This document shows, one piece after another, positions 45,494 through 54,480 of a DNA stretch of 64,000 bases (position 1 is the stretch's first letter; the number at the start of each line of letters is the position of its first letter). Position numbers and translations under genes: made by a program. The stretch covers positions 1 through 64,000 of the forward strand of contig NZ_BAKK01000003.1 in assembly GCF_000614145.1 (NCBI RefSeq), written 5' to 3'. A model generated the notes under the pieces. That model was given only the letters and a program-made list of their open reading frames with translations, searched no databases and had not been told where the DNA came from. This DNA is from Bacteroides faecichinchillae JCM 17102. Lineage in GTDB: Bacteria; Bacteroidota; Bacteroidia; Bacteroidales; Bacteroidaceae.

Positions 45494-46138
45494 TTATTTT
45501 TTTATACGGAAGTAGAATTTGTGGTTTTCGAACACAGGTTCTACGATGTCATAACGAACAAATTTAGCCATCAGATGTTCGGCAGAACGGCGGGAAATGC
45601 CGGTTTGCCGACAATATCGGTTGAGGGAGAGTAAGGTGCCTTGTTCCAATTGGTCGAGTAGGAGTTGTTCACGTTCAGTATAGCGAATCAGTTCACCACG
45701 CGGACTTTCGCATTGTTGCCAGACACGTAAGTGAACAGGCGTTGCTAAAATATTTTCATCTTTAATGCGAAGATAGGCGAGGGGTTTACCGTTTTCATCT
45801 TTGGCATAAACCGGTTTATGCAGACTTTCTTCAATAGTGACTACCAATACCTGGCGACCTTCCACAATATACGTTTGCATTTCATAATTCACTTCCGGTA
45901 AACAATAAAGTTGGGCAGCTGCTTCGATCATGTATTTCTCTTCTTCTGAGCGTACACCGGCAATCCGTCCATTATCCTTTACACCGATCAATAATCTGCC
46001 CCCATCCGTATTTGCAAAAGCCGATAGTGTCTTTGCTATTTTACGGGCATCGGATATTGCGAATTTAAAATCCTGTTGCTGATGCTCTCCTTCAGCAATC
46101 AAAGTATGTATATAATCGGTATCTGTAAGCGGTTTCAT
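45494..46138 (-). CDS. AlbA_2/Schlafen-like ATP-binding domain protein
   Basis: 214-residue protein with an AlbA_2 (Schlafen AAA_4-type) domain, residues 1-120, marked by EGEHQQQDFKFAISDARKIA, SAFANTDGGRLLIGVKDNG and GVRSEEEKYMI. The C-terminal 60 residues look like a winged helix (LLSLNRYCRQTGISRRSAEH), suggesting DNA binding and a regulatory role. Many such proteins in Bacteroidetes are of unknown function. The ATG at 46138 is only 5 bases downstream of a TACCTTTG element. Confidence 0.82.
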   Translation of the reverse strand: MKPLTDTDYIHTLIAEGEHQQQDFKFAISDARKIAKTLSAFANTDGGRLLIGVKDNGRIAGVRSEEEKYMIEAAAQLYCLPEVNYEMQTYIVEGRQVLVVTIEESLHKPVYAKDENGKPLAYLRIKDENILATPVHLRVWQQCESPRGELIRYTEREQLLLDQLEQGTLLSLNRYCRQTGISRRSAEHLMAKFVRYDIVEPVFENHKFYFRIKK

Positions 46139-46143
46139 GGCTA

Positions 46144-46151
46144 CAAAGGTA
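46144..46151 (-). promoter_or_regulatory. Candidate -7 element for the AlbA_2 gene
   Basis: TACCTTTG on the - strand, 5 bases upstream of the ATG at 46138, which implies an almost leaderless mRNA. Confidence 0.55.
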
Positions 46152-46244
46152 GATAAAAATGCTGAAAAGCCTTTTTTTTAGGTATTTTTCGCAGATTAAT
46201 TCAAAAAAAATATCGTTTTTATGCGTTTATTTCAGGAAACAGTG

Positions 46245-46252
46245 TATTTTTG
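46245..46252 (+). promoter_or_regulatory. Candidate -7 element of the histone-like gene
   Basis: TATTTTTG, 32 bases before the ATG at 46285. Confidence 0.65.
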
Positions 46253-46284
46253 CGACACATTATTAACGAAAAAATAAAAGGATT

Positions 46285-46461
46285 ATGAAAGAATTGGTAG
46301 AAAAGGTAGCAGCTCTTTATGCTGACTTCTCAAAAGATGCTAACGCTCAGATTGAAAATGGTAACAAAGCAGCAGGAACTCGTGCTCGTAAGGCTTCTTT
46401 GGAAATTGAAAAAGCAATGAAAGAATTCCGTAAAGCATCTTTGGAAGCTTCTAAAAAATAA
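46285..46461 (+). CDS. Histone H1-like small basic protein (Hc1 family)
   Basis: A 58-residue protein, rich in Lys and Ala (KELVEKVAALYADFSKD, GTRARKASLEIEKAMKEFRK) and mostly helical. It matches the short Hc1-like histones found throughout Bacteroides, thought to bind DNA. It has its own promoter (TATTTTTG) with an AAAAGGATT ribosome-binding region, and an excellent terminator follows. Its codons are those of a highly expressed gene. It is shorter than the usual cut-off of open-frame searches. Confidence 0.9.
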   Translation: MKELVEKVAALYADFSKDANAQIENGNKAAGTRARKASLEIEKAMKEFRKASLEASKK

Positions 46462-46492
46462 GATTAGGAGTCTACTCAGATATCAGAAAAAG

Positions 46493-46527
46493 AAAAGGGC
46501 ATGTCGTTTTGGCGACGTGCCCTTTTT
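46493..46527 (+). terminator. Terminator of the histone-like gene
   Basis: GGGCATGTCG pairs with CGACGTGCCC across a TTTTGG loop (one T-G pair), with an A-run before and TTTTT after. Confidence 0.9.
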
Positions 46528-46531
46528 CCTT

Positions 46532-46539
46532 TATATTTG
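46532..46539 (+). promoter_or_regulatory. Candidate -7 element for the radical SAM operon
   Basis: TATATTTG, 24 bases before the GTG start at 46563. Confidence 0.6.
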
Positions 46540-46562
46540 CGAGTCTAATTCTATAGTAAGTC

Positions 46563-47846
46563 GTGAACGAAAATGTCCTTGCCAAATTAAAGATACTGGC
46601 GGAATCTGCCAAGTATGATGTATCTTGTGCTTCCAGTGGTACGGTGCGCGCTAATAAACCGGGCACTTTAGGTAATACAGTGGGGGGGTGGGGTATTTGT
46701 CATAGTTTTGCAGAGGATGGACGATGCATTTCATTACTCAAGATCATGCTTACCAATTATTGCATTTATGATTGTGCCTATTGCATCAATCGCCGGAGTA
46801 ATGATCTTCCGCGGGCAACTTTTGCAGTCTCGGAGTTGGTAGAACTTACAATCGAATTTTATCGCCGTAACTATATCGAAGGATTGTTTCTTAGTTCCGG
46901 AGTCGTGCGCAATCCTGATTATACAATGGAGCGCCTCGTACGAGTGGCCAAAGATCTCCGTCTGATATATCGTTTTAATGGATACATTCATCTTAAAAGC
47001 ATTCCAGGTGCCAGCCGCGAACTGGTCAATGAAGCCGGATTGTATGCCGATCGTTTAAGTGTCAATGTAGAAATCCCCAAAGAAGAAAACCTAAAACTCT
47101 TGGCACCAGAGAAAGATCATAAAAGTGTTTTCGCTCCGATGAAGTATATACAACAAGGAGTACTTGAAAGCAAAGAAGAACGTCAAAGGTTTCGTCATGC
47201 ACCGCGTTTTGCACCAGCCGGGCAGAGTACTCAGGTAATTGTGGGGGCTACCTCAGAGTCGGATAAAGATATTCTTTTCCTTTCATCGGCACTTTATCAA
47301 GGACCTACCATGAAACGTGTTTATTATTCTGGATATGTCTCTGTGAATACCTACGATAAGCGTCTTCCTGCTCTCAAACAACCACCTTTGGTACGTGAAA
47401 ATCGTTTGTATCAAGCAGACTGGCTGATGCGTTTTTATCAGTTCAAAGTGGATGAAATAGTAGATGACGCTTATCCGGATCTCGATCTGGAGATTGATCC
47501 GAAATTATCGTGGGCTTTACGTCATCCGGAGCGTTTTCCAGTAGATATCAATAAAGCTGATTATGAATTGATTCTTCGTGTACCTGGTATTGGAGTGAAA
47601 TCGGCTAAATTGATTGTTGCTTCCCGTCGCTTTTCCCGTTTAGGCTATTACGAATTAAAGAAGATAGGTGTAGTGATGAAAAAAGCACAATATTTCATCA
47701 CTTGTAAAGAGTTACCTATGCAGACAGTGCATGAATTGACTCCGCAACGAGTACGTAGTCTTTTAATCCCGAAACCTAAAAGGAAGATTGATGAACGTCA
47801 ATTAACATTAGATTTTGGCATTACTCCAATACAAGACATTCCATGA
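46563..47846 (+). CDS. Putative DNA modification/repair radical SAM protein with HhH domain
   Basis: Radical SAM protein of 427 residues that starts with GTG. The cluster motif CIYDCAYC (CxxxCxxC) is near residue 70, followed by GLFLSSGVVRNPDYTMERL and YIHLKSIPGASRELV. After the SAM barrel, a helix-hairpin-helix motif (VPGIGVKSAKLIVASRRF) near 338-355 suggests DNA contact. It matches the family annotated as putative DNA modification/repair radical SAM protein, always found with the next gene, which overlaps it by 4 bases (ATGA). Its real substrate is unknown to me. Confidence 0.88.
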   Translation: MNENVLAKLKILAESAKYDVSCASSGTVRANKPGTLGNTVGGWGICHSFAEDGRCISLLKIMLTNYCIYDCAYCINRRSNDLPRATFAVSELVELTIEFYRRNYIEGLFLSSGVVRNPDYTMERLVRVAKDLRLIYRFNGYIHLKSIPGASRELVNEAGLYADRLSVNVEIPKEENLKLLAPEKDHKSVFAPMKYIQQGVLESKEERQRFRHAPRFAPAGQSTQVIVGATSESDKDILFLSSALYQGPTMKRVYYSGYVSVNTYDKRLPALKQPPLVRENRLYQADWLMRFYQFKVDEIVDDAYPDLDLEIDPKLSWALRHPERFPVDINKADYELILRVPGIGVKSAKLIVASRRFSRLGYYELKKIGVVMKKAQYFITCKELPMQTVHELTPQRVRSLLIPKPKRKIDERQLTLDFGITPIQDIP

Positions 47847-48640
47847 TCGTTTTTGTCTACGATAAAACCTTCGACGGTCTGCTGACTGCTGTCTTCGATG
47901 CCTATTCTCGTAAGACCTTTCCTGATATGTTGTTGTCGGAAGGTGATTCATTGCCTTTATTTTATAGTGATATGCATAGGGTCATTACGGATGAAGAGAA
48001 AGCTACCCGCGTATGGAAAGGTTTGCAGAAAAAAGTATCTTCTTCTGCTTTGGGATGTCTGACACAAAGCTGGTTGTCAGAACTTCCGGAAGTGGGAATG
48101 TTGCTTTTTCGCTATATTCGTAAAGCTATTGATACCCCTCGCTCTATAGAAACTAATTTTGCGGACCCTGATGTACTTCAACTCGCTCATATCTGGAAAA
48201 AGGTAGATGGCGAACGAGTACATTTATTACAATTTGTTCGTTTCCAGAAAGCTGCTGACGGGACATTTTTTGCAGCATTTGAACCACAATTTAATGCGTT
48301 GCCACTTACAATCCAGCACTTCAAAGATCGTTTTGCGGATCAGAAATGGATTATTTATGATATGAAACGACGTTATGGTTTTTATTATGATCTGCAAGAA
48401 GTTACTGAAGTTTCTTTCAATGATGATAGTCGTGAGGCACATCTTATTACCGGTATGCTGGATGAAAGCTTAATGGATAAGGATGAAAAACTCTTTCAGC
48501 AACTCTGGAAGACATATTTTAAAGCTATTTGTATTAAAGAACGACTTAATCCACGAAAGCATAAACAGGATATGCCTGTTCGCTATTGGAAATATCTGAC
48601 AGAGAAACAGAATTTTTCTTCTCCTTCTTCCAAAAAGTAG
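47843..48640 (+). CDS. DUF4130-type DNA metabolism protein, partner of the radical SAM gene
   Basis: 265-residue protein in the DUF4130 (probable DNA metabolism protein) family. It starts IVFVYDKTFDGLLTAVFDAY, the usual family opening. The second half has WKKVDGERVHLLQFVRFQKA and RFADQKWIIYDMKRRYGFYY, and the C-terminus ends with the conserved ERLNPRKHKQDMPVRYWKYL. It is translationally coupled to the radical SAM/HhH gene. In other bacteria DUF4130 is also fused to a UDG domain, which supports a role in DNA base handling; that link is family knowledge, not visible here. Confidence 0.87.
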   Translation: MIVFVYDKTFDGLLTAVFDAYSRKTFPDMLLSEGDSLPLFYSDMHRVITDEEKATRVWKGLQKKVSSSALGCLTQSWLSELPEVGMLLFRYIRKAIDTPRSIETNFADPDVLQLAHIWKKVDGERVHLLQFVRFQKAADGTFFAAFEPQFNALPLTIQHFKDRFADQKWIIYDMKRRYGFYYDLQEVTEVSFNDDSREAHLITGMLDESLMDKDEKLFQQLWKTYFKAICIKERLNPRKHKQDMPVRYWKYLTEKQNFSSPSSKK

Positions 48641-48657
48641 AATTCTCGTTTCAGTGT

Positions 48658-49332
48658 CTATTCAATTCGTTGTACCGTTACATCCGGAAACTCCTGTATG
48701 AGTGAGAGAAGATGCCATTCGTCATTATTACGTTTTGATTTGATCACCATTGTGACCTGATAACATTCTGCTTCACCGGAATGTTGAGTTTCCATTTCAT
48801 AGGAAACGATTAGATAATCTTTAGAGTTAAATTTGTCTGCTATTTTTTTCAATGTGTTCTTATTGTCGGTAGAGAAAGTAATCATGGAGCTTTTCATACC
48901 GACGCTTTTGAATACATAACTCAGAAGTTCCAGACCGATCAGTGTCAATATCACTGCTGCAATACCGATGGTATACATTCCTGCACCTACAGCTAAGCCG
49001 ATACCGGCTGTTGCCCATATACCGGCGGCGGTAGTCAGTCCGCGTACAATTTGTTTTTGGAAGATGATGGTCCCCGCGCCGATAAAGCCAATACCACTGA
49101 CCACTTGTGCTGCTACACGACTAGGATCAAGTGTAACACTACTCTCTTTGATAATTTCCTGAAATCCGTATTGTGAAACGATCATAATCAGGGCACTACC
49201 CAATGAAACTAGAAAATGAGTCCGGTAACCGGCTTCTTTAGCGCGATATTCCCGGTCTAATCCGATGATGGCACCTAATATTCCTGCCACCAATAATCTC
49301 AATACAAAATCGAAGTTCAATATCATAGGCAT
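48658..49332 (-). CDS. MgtC/SapB-family membrane protein
   Basis: 224 residues with about five N-terminal membrane helices and a cytoplasmic C-terminal domain (about 145-224). Family motifs are LRLLVAGILGAIIGLDREYR, KEAGYRTHFLVSLGSAL, and SGIGFIGAGTIIFQKQIVRG followed by GLTTAAGIWATAGIGLAVG. Proteins of this family are linked to growth at low magnesium or to acid stress. Convergent with the DUF4130 gene, 17 bases apart. Confidence 0.93.
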   Translation of the reverse strand: MPMILNFDFVLRLLVAGILGAIIGLDREYRAKEAGYRTHFLVSLGSALIMIVSQYGFQEIIKESSVTLDPSRVAAQVVSGIGFIGAGTIIFQKQIVRGLTTAAGIWATAGIGLAVGAGMYTIGIAAVILTLIGLELLSYVFKSVGMKSSMITFSTDNKNTLKKIADKFNSKDYLIVSYEMETQHSGEAECYQVTMVIKSKRNNDEWHLLSLIQEFPDVTVQRIE

Positions 49333-49487
49333 AATCTTCTTTTTACTTTTATAGGATGATTAGATCACTAAAGATACAATTCTTTTCCCTTTTGCGATTA
49401 TTTATTTAGGAATAATTGAACATGACAACTGTATTTTATCGTATATTCGCAAACCAGAAGCTATTTATTTTCCAGAAAGTTGAAGAG

Positions 49488-49865
49488 ATGATGAAGAAAA
49501 GGATATTTTACATTATTAGTTTTATTGTACTATTTTGTGTCGAAGTATTGATTGCTTTATATGTACATGATAGTTTTGTACGTCCCTATCTGGGAGATGT
49601 GTTAGTCGTAGTGCTGGTTTATAGTTTTGTACGGATCTTCTTGCCGACAGGAATTCCCCGAATGCCTTTCTATGTTTTCCTATTTGCATGTTTTGTGGAG
49701 ATATTGCAATATTTCCAGTTGGTAGAGACATTAGGAATCACTAATCGGCCGGCAAGAGTTATTCTAGGTTCAACATATGATTGGAAAGATATTGGTTGTT
49801 ATGCAGTGGGATGTCTATTTATTTTATTGTTTGAACATTTCTGTAAACGTTCGAAACTTTCTTAA
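49488..49865 (+). CDS. DUF2809 membrane protein
   Basis: 125-residue protein with four membrane helices. I place the start at ATG 49488 (with an alternative at 49491), since the in-frame residues before it do not look coding and TGAAGAG just precedes it. Family features are YLGDVLVVVLVYSFVRIF near residue 34, CFVEILQYFQLVETLGI and STYDWKDIGCYAVG. Function unknown. It ends 8 bases before the K+ channel stop on the other strand. Confidence 0.82.
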   Translation: MMKKRIFYIISFIVLFCVEVLIALYVHDSFVRPYLGDVLVVVLVYSFVRIFLPTGIPRMPFYVFLFACFVEILQYFQLVETLGITNRPARVILGSTYDWKDIGCYAVGCLFILLFEHFCKRSKLS

Positions 49866-49872
49866 GTTACAC

Positions 49873-50735
49873 TTATTCTTCCAACTGGTGTCCGCAATAT
49901 TTGCAAAACCTGGCATTATCTTCATGCCCCGAACGATGGCAGTTGGGACATTCTTTTTCCATTCTTCGCTTATATTCTTTCATCATGGTCACAGATACGA
50001 TTCCGGTAGGTACAGCAATAATCGTATAACCGATTAACATAACTATAGCCGAAAGGAATTTTCCGAATCCGGTGACCGGTGTAATATCCCCGTAACCAAC
50101 GGTGGTCATAGTGACGATGGCCCAATAAATACTATTCGGTATGTTATTGAATTCCGAATTAGGTTGTGTACCTTCTATCATGTACATCACAGTTCCGATA
50201 GACGTCACCAGGATAACGACGAAAAGAAAGAATACGGCTATCTTCTTACTACTTTCCCGAAGAGAGGCAAGTAAAAGTTCTCCTTCATTTAAAAAATTAA
50301 AAAGTTTGAAAACGCGAAATATTCGTATCAGGCGGAAAGCGCGGATAATTAATAAGTAGCGTGCTCCCGGGAAAAGCAGACCGATATAAAGTGGGAGAGT
50401 TGCCAATAAATCGACAATACCGAAAAACTGAAAATATATTTTCTAGGTTGAGGCGAACAGTAAATTCTTGTTATGTATTCGAAAGTGAAAAAAGCGGTAA
50501 AAATATATTCCATGATGACAAACGGAGTTGCCAGATAAGTAGGAAGTCCTTTCAAACTTTCGATGATCACTAATAATACACTAAGGAGAATGAAACAGAT
50601 AAGAATCACATCGAACAGTTTTCCGGCAGGGGTGTCCGATTCAAAAATGATAACATATAATTTATGTTTCAGTTTCTGATCATACAAAAAATGATGGATT
50701 CTTTCTTTCAGTTTCATTATCACGTTTTTAATCAA
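49873..50735 (-). CDS. Voltage-gated-type potassium channel, frame broken near 50424
   Basis: Six-helix K+ channel. The first frame (start 50735) encodes helices S1-S3 and ends at KYIFSFS; the second starts with LATLPLYIGLLFPG and has the S4 helix RAFRLIRIFRVFKLF with Arg residues every third position, then the selectivity filter TTVGYGDITP. A C-terminal zinc ribbon (CPNCHRSGHEDNARFCKYCG) is cytoplasmic. A run of five T where six are needed (at about 50422-50427, - strand) explains the break and gives 287 residues. The start overlaps the downstream end of the lytic transglycosylase gene by 8 bases. Confidence 0.92.
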
Positions 50736-51708
50736 TTACCCAATTCTTGTTATAGGCTTCAGTTTTTTTCGGGTCATAGTTCATACCTTCTTGTGTAGGT
50801 ATTTTGAGAACGTATTTTTTTCCACTTTTGTTTTTTAAAGAATGTTCCCTCAACCATGGGTTTGCATCTCTCAGCTGGGCATAAGTGATTCCTTGTTGTT
50901 TGGCATAGTCGTCCAGATTATCAATTTGCGTGGTAACTTCTATTTCTTTATAAGGAATAGGGGGATACAGATGTTCCTTTTTTAACAGAAAACCGTAACG
51001 TTGCGGATTACTAAGAACTTCTTTAATAGCAAGCAGACGGAACATATAACGGGAAGTTTCTTCTACTAACCAAAGATCCATGGCATGGTTGGCAAGTTGT
51101 TGTTCGAGCTGGGAAGAGATACGTCCCTGTCCGGCGTTGTAAGAAGCGGATACAGCCATCCAGTCTCCGTACTTGGCGTATGCTTGTTTGAAATATTTAC
51201 ATGCAGCTACTGTTGCTTTTTCTATATGATAACGCTCGTCCACATTATCGTTTACTTCTAAACCAAATTCTCTTGCAGTGGCAGGCATAAACTGCCATAA
51301 TCCGGCTGCACCGACGGGGGAACGGGCGATATTATTCAGATTACTTTCAATAACCATCAAATATTTGAAGTCGTCGGGGATACCGTTTTCTTTTAGCAAA
51401 GGTTCGATAATTGGAAAGTATCGATTAGCTCGCTTAACCAATAACATTGTTGTGGAGTGCATGTAAGTAAATGACATCATTTCACGATCCATCCGCTCCC
51501 GACGGTCATAACGGCGTAGATCAATAGTTTCACCGTCAAAAGAGACTTTTTCGGGAACAGTTGGAGGAGTGACGCAATAAGGAACTTCCGACTTGGCGGA
51601 ATGTTGTTCACTAACCATACTACTACCAATCAGCGTAGGAAGCATGGTTCCTATACCAAACACTAAAATAAGAGAGAGAATATAATTAATTCGATACTGT
51701 TTTTTCAT
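50728..51708 (-). CDS. MltD-like membrane lytic transglycosylase
   Basis: Peptidoglycan-cleaving enzyme of 326 residues with an N-terminal signal/anchor (about 8-28). The SLT domain spans about 95-215: the catalytic Glu is in YLMVIESNLNNIARSPVGAA, followed by GLWQFMPATAREFGL and VSASYNAGQGRI. A LysM-like region near 270-310 (YAKQQGITYAQLRDANPWL) would bind glycan. It is upstream of the K+ channel on the same strand and overlaps it by 8 bases. Confidence 0.9.
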   Translation of the reverse strand: MKKQYRINYILSLILVFGIGTMLPTLIGSSMVSEQHSAKSEVPYCVTPPTVPEKVSFDGETIDLRRYDRRERMDREMMSFTYMHSTTMLLVKRANRYFPIIEPLLKENGIPDDFKYLMVIESNLNNIARSPVGAAGLWQFMPATAREFGLEVNDNVDERYHIEKATVAACKYFKQAYAKYGDWMAVSASYNAGQGRISSQLEQQLANHAMDLWLVEETSRYMFRLLAIKEVLSNPQRYGFLLKKEHLYPPIPYKEIEVTTQIDNLDDYAKQQGITYAQLRDANPWLREHSLKNKSGKKYVLKIPTQEGMNYDPKKTEAYNKNWVID

Positions 51709-51738
51709 TTCGTTGTTAAAAGTTTAATTCTAAATTTA

Positions 51739-52581
51739 TTAATCAGAGAGTGTCTGACAGCCTCGGCAATAATAGATACTGCCTCCGAGATAATTTTCTT
51801 TTATGATCGTTTCTCCACAGCAGGGACACACTTTTCCAGCCGTATCTTTAGATAAACATGCTACATACTTGCCGTTTTCTCCAAATAAGTCTGTTTCCGT
51901 ACTACGTCCACCTTGCTGGTAGATGTCATTCATTGTCTCCTTCACTTGATAAAACAAATTTTCCTTCTGTTTGTCGGTCAGTTCACCGATTTTTTTCTTT
52001 GGGTGTATGCGTGCATGATATAAAATATCCTGTAATACTCCATTTCCGAGTCCCGGAATTGTCTGTTCTGTTGCTAAAAAAGCCTTGGCGGATTTTTTCT
52101 GTGCGCTATCTTGGCAGATGAGATTAAGGAAATATTCTTTGTCGAATGCTTCTGACATCACTTGTGGCTTGTTGCAGGCTGTCAGGTAATATTCAGAAAG
52201 AGGAACATTACATTTTCCTTTCAGGAAACACATCAAACCACCATACATACGTACGGAAGCTGTAAGACAACTTTCATCCTCAAATCCTATCAGAAGTTGG
52301 TGTTTGGCCGGCAACTTTGTCCCCGGAGCATAATATCGCAAATTTACTCCGTCCGTAAAGACAAGCATTCGGTCCTCTATGGAAATTTCCACCATTCCTC
52401 CTTGCGACTGGGCATGGCTGATAACTTTTCCTGTCAGCCATTCTGCATATTCTTCGGGACTTCCTGAGAACCAGGCAAATTTATGAGGAGTAAATAGGGC
52501 AAACACATTGGTAATCCGTTTTCCTTTAACAGTATTGTTTAGTTGTTCGCACAAATAACGTGCTTCGGGGGCTTCGATCAT
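51739..52581 (-). CDS. Nei/Fpg-family protein (endonuclease VIII-like)
   Basis: 280-residue protein of the formamidopyrimidine/endonuclease VIII fold. It begins MIEAPEARYL; the Glu at position 3 is present, but the N-terminal Pro at position 2, the nucleophile of the classical enzymes, is Ile, which makes normal beta-elimination doubtful. The H2TH region contains FLATEQTIPGLGNGVLQDIL near 170 and IHPKKKIGELTDKQ. The C-terminal zinc finger is CPCCGETIIKENYL with CRGC. It belongs to a variant group common in Firmicutes and Bacteroidetes whose activity is unknown to me. Confidence 0.85.
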   Translation of the reverse strand: MIEAPEARYLCEQLNNTVKGKRITNVFALFTPHKFAWFSGSPEEYAEWLTGKVISHAQSQGGMVEISIEDRMLVFTDGVNLRYYAPGTKLPAKHQLLIGFEDESCLTASVRMYGGLMCFLKGKCNVPLSEYYLTACNKPQVMSEAFDKEYFLNLICQDSAQKKSAKAFLATEQTIPGLGNGVLQDILYHARIHPKKKIGELTDKQKENLFYQVKETMNDIYQQGGRSTETDLFGENGKYVACLSKDTAGKVCPCCGETIIKENYLGGSIYYCRGCQTLSD

Positions 52582-52616
52582 ATTTATATTTTTTATATTT
52601 CGAAAATGTTCTCTTG

Positions 52617-52624
52617 CAAAGATA
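52617..52624 (-). promoter_or_regulatory. Candidate -7 element for the Nei-like gene
   Basis: TATCTTTG on the - strand, 36 bases upstream of the ATG at 52581. Confidence 0.6.
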
Positions 52625-52702
52625 ACCTCATTTTACTTTTTTCAAAGAACTTTTTTTGCTTTTTATACGTTTTCTAGTATAGTTAAAAAACAATGGATCC
52701 AT

Positions 52703-54043
52703 ATGAATATAGTAATTACCGGAGCCACCGGATATATAGGCAAACATCTTTCTAAGTTTCTGACTGAAACGGAAGGACATCGGATACTTCCGCTCGGAAG
52801 ATCGATGTTTCGTGAGGATATGTCCGGTCATCTGATTCAGACGTTGACCCACTGTGATGTTATTATCAATCTGGCTGGTGCTCCTATCTACCGACGTTGG
52901 ACTCCTGAATATAAAAAAGAATTGTATGATAGTCGTATTAATATAACTCATCATATTATTCGTATTCTGGGCACTATCAAAACGAAACCGAAATTATTTA
53001 TTTCTACTTCTGCTACAGGATATTATCCTTCAAGGGAAGGAGAAGAACCGAGTGCTGATACAACTGTGTTCGATGAATATAGTAAAGTCAGGGGAGAAGG
53101 ATTTTTGTCAGATTTATGTTATGCTTGGGAGAAAGAAGCCCATCGATGTCCGGCATCAACGAGAACGGTGATTACTCGTTTCGGTATTGTACTTTCTCCT
53201 GACGGAGGAGCTATGCAACAAATGCTGAGATCACTGAAAATGATGAAAGTAGCTACTGCAATAGGTCCCGGAACGCAACCTTTTCCATGGATCAGTATCC
53301 GTGATTTGTGTCGTGCAATAGCTTTTATCATTAATAATGAATCATTGCAGGGAACTTTTAATTTGGTTGCTCCCCAGCAAATTACCCAATTACCTTTTAC
53401 GAATGCAATGGCGAAAGCATATCATTCTTGGATGACAGTTAAAGTTCCCCGCACGGTCTTTCGTTTGCTGTATGGTGAAGCGGCTTCGTTTCTGACCACA
53501 GGGCAATATGTTCATCCTACACGCTTACTTGATGCCGGTTTTACTTTTTCAGTACCAACAGTGGATAAATTATTGGAAGGTACAGATCATCATACTGTCA
53601 ATAATTTGGACCTTTCCCACTATATGGGACATTGGTATGAAATAGCCCGTTTTGATAATCGTTTTGAACGGGGGCTTATTGATGTAACGGCCACTTATAC
53701 ATTACGTCCTAACGGAACGATTCGTGTGGAAAATCGTGGATGTAAAAAGAAAACTCCGTATAATGTTTGTAAAGCAGCTACTGGACGTGCTATTATCCCC
53801 GATCTTACTCAACCTGGGAAATTGAAGGTTTCGTTTTTTCCCGGAGTTTATTCTGATTATTATATTATGGAATTGGATGAGGAGAATTATAATTATGCTC
53901 TTGTTGGAAGTAGTACTGATAAATATCTTTGGATATTAAGCCGTACTCCACAACTTCCGGAAGAAGTGAAGAAAAAACTGGTAACCGCTGCTGAACGTCG
54001 CGGTTATGATACAACACGTTTGAAGTGGATTGAACAACTCTAA
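52703..54043 (+). CDS. TIGR01777-type epimerase fused to a Blc-like lipocalin
   Basis: 446 residues with two domains. Residues 1-295 are an SDR (YfcH/SulA type): GATGYIGKHLSKFL, NLAGAPIYRRWTPEYKKEL, STSATGYYPSREGEEP and RFGIVLSPDGGAM. From about residue 300 a bacterial lipocalin follows, with GHWYEIARFDNRFERGL and SFFPGVYSDYYIMELDEENY, then YLWILSRTPQLPEEVKK. The lipocalin has lost its lipoprotein signal, so the whole protein is cytoplasmic by prediction. A membrane-lipid or hydrophobic substrate is a possible inference. No frameshift joins the two; the frame is continuous. Confidence 0.9.
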   Translation: MNIVITGATGYIGKHLSKFLTETEGHRILPLGRSMFREDMSGHLIQTLTHCDVIINLAGAPIYRRWTPEYKKELYDSRINITHHIIRILGTIKTKPKLFISTSATGYYPSREGEEPSADTTVFDEYSKVRGEGFLSDLCYAWEKEAHRCPASTRTVITRFGIVLSPDGGAMQQMLRSLKMMKVATAIGPGTQPFPWISIRDLCRAIAFIINNESLQGTFNLVAPQQITQLPFTNAMAKAYHSWMTVKVPRTVFRLLYGEAASFLTTGQYVHPTRLLDAGFTFSVPTVDKLLEGTDHHTVNNLDLSHYMGHWYEIARFDNRFERGLIDVTATYTLRPNGTIRVENRGCKKKTPYNVCKAATGRAIIPDLTQPGKLKVSFFPGVYSDYYIMELDEENYNYALVGSSTDKYLWILSRTPQLPEEVKKKLVTAAERRGYDTTRLKWIEQL

Positions 54044-54055
54044 AACTATAATAAC

Positions 54056-54325
54056 ATGGATTACAAAATTATTCATCAACCGGAACAGAAATTGTTTAAA
54101 ACGGAAGTAGACGGTCGTACTGCTTTTGTTGAGTATCGTTTGTTGGGCGATAGCCTTGATATTATTCATACGATTGTCCCTCCACCCATTGAAGGGCGTG
54201 GAATTGCTGCCGCATTGGTAAAAGCTACCTATGACTTTGCTTTGCAAAATAGACTGAAACCTAAAGCAACCTGCTCTTATGCAGTGAAATGGCTAGAGCG
54301 TCATCCGGAGTTTTTATCACTTTAA
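54056..54325 (+). CDS. YjdJ-type GNAT acetyltransferase
   Basis: 89-residue minimal N-acetyltransferase (PF14542-like). It has LDIIHTIVPPPIEGRGIAAA with the acetyl-CoA loop and LKPKATCSYAVKWLERHPEF at the end, both family signatures. It follows the epimerase-lipocalin gene by 12 bases. Substrate unknown. Confidence 0.9.
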   Translation: MDYKIIHQPEQKLFKTEVDGRTAFVEYRLLGDSLDIIHTIVPPPIEGRGIAAALVKATYDFALQNRLKPKATCSYAVKWLERHPEFLSL

Positions 54326-54480
54326 TAAAATACTCCAATTCGGTAATGACAAGCAAACCTCATGGTTATTAAGAGTCGGAGTTATTTTAAGAAAGTAAAA
54401 AAAACAGTAATGATGAGTAGTAATATTTGTCCTTCTAATTTGGTATCGTTCTAGAAAAATGGAACAAATATTACAGGATT

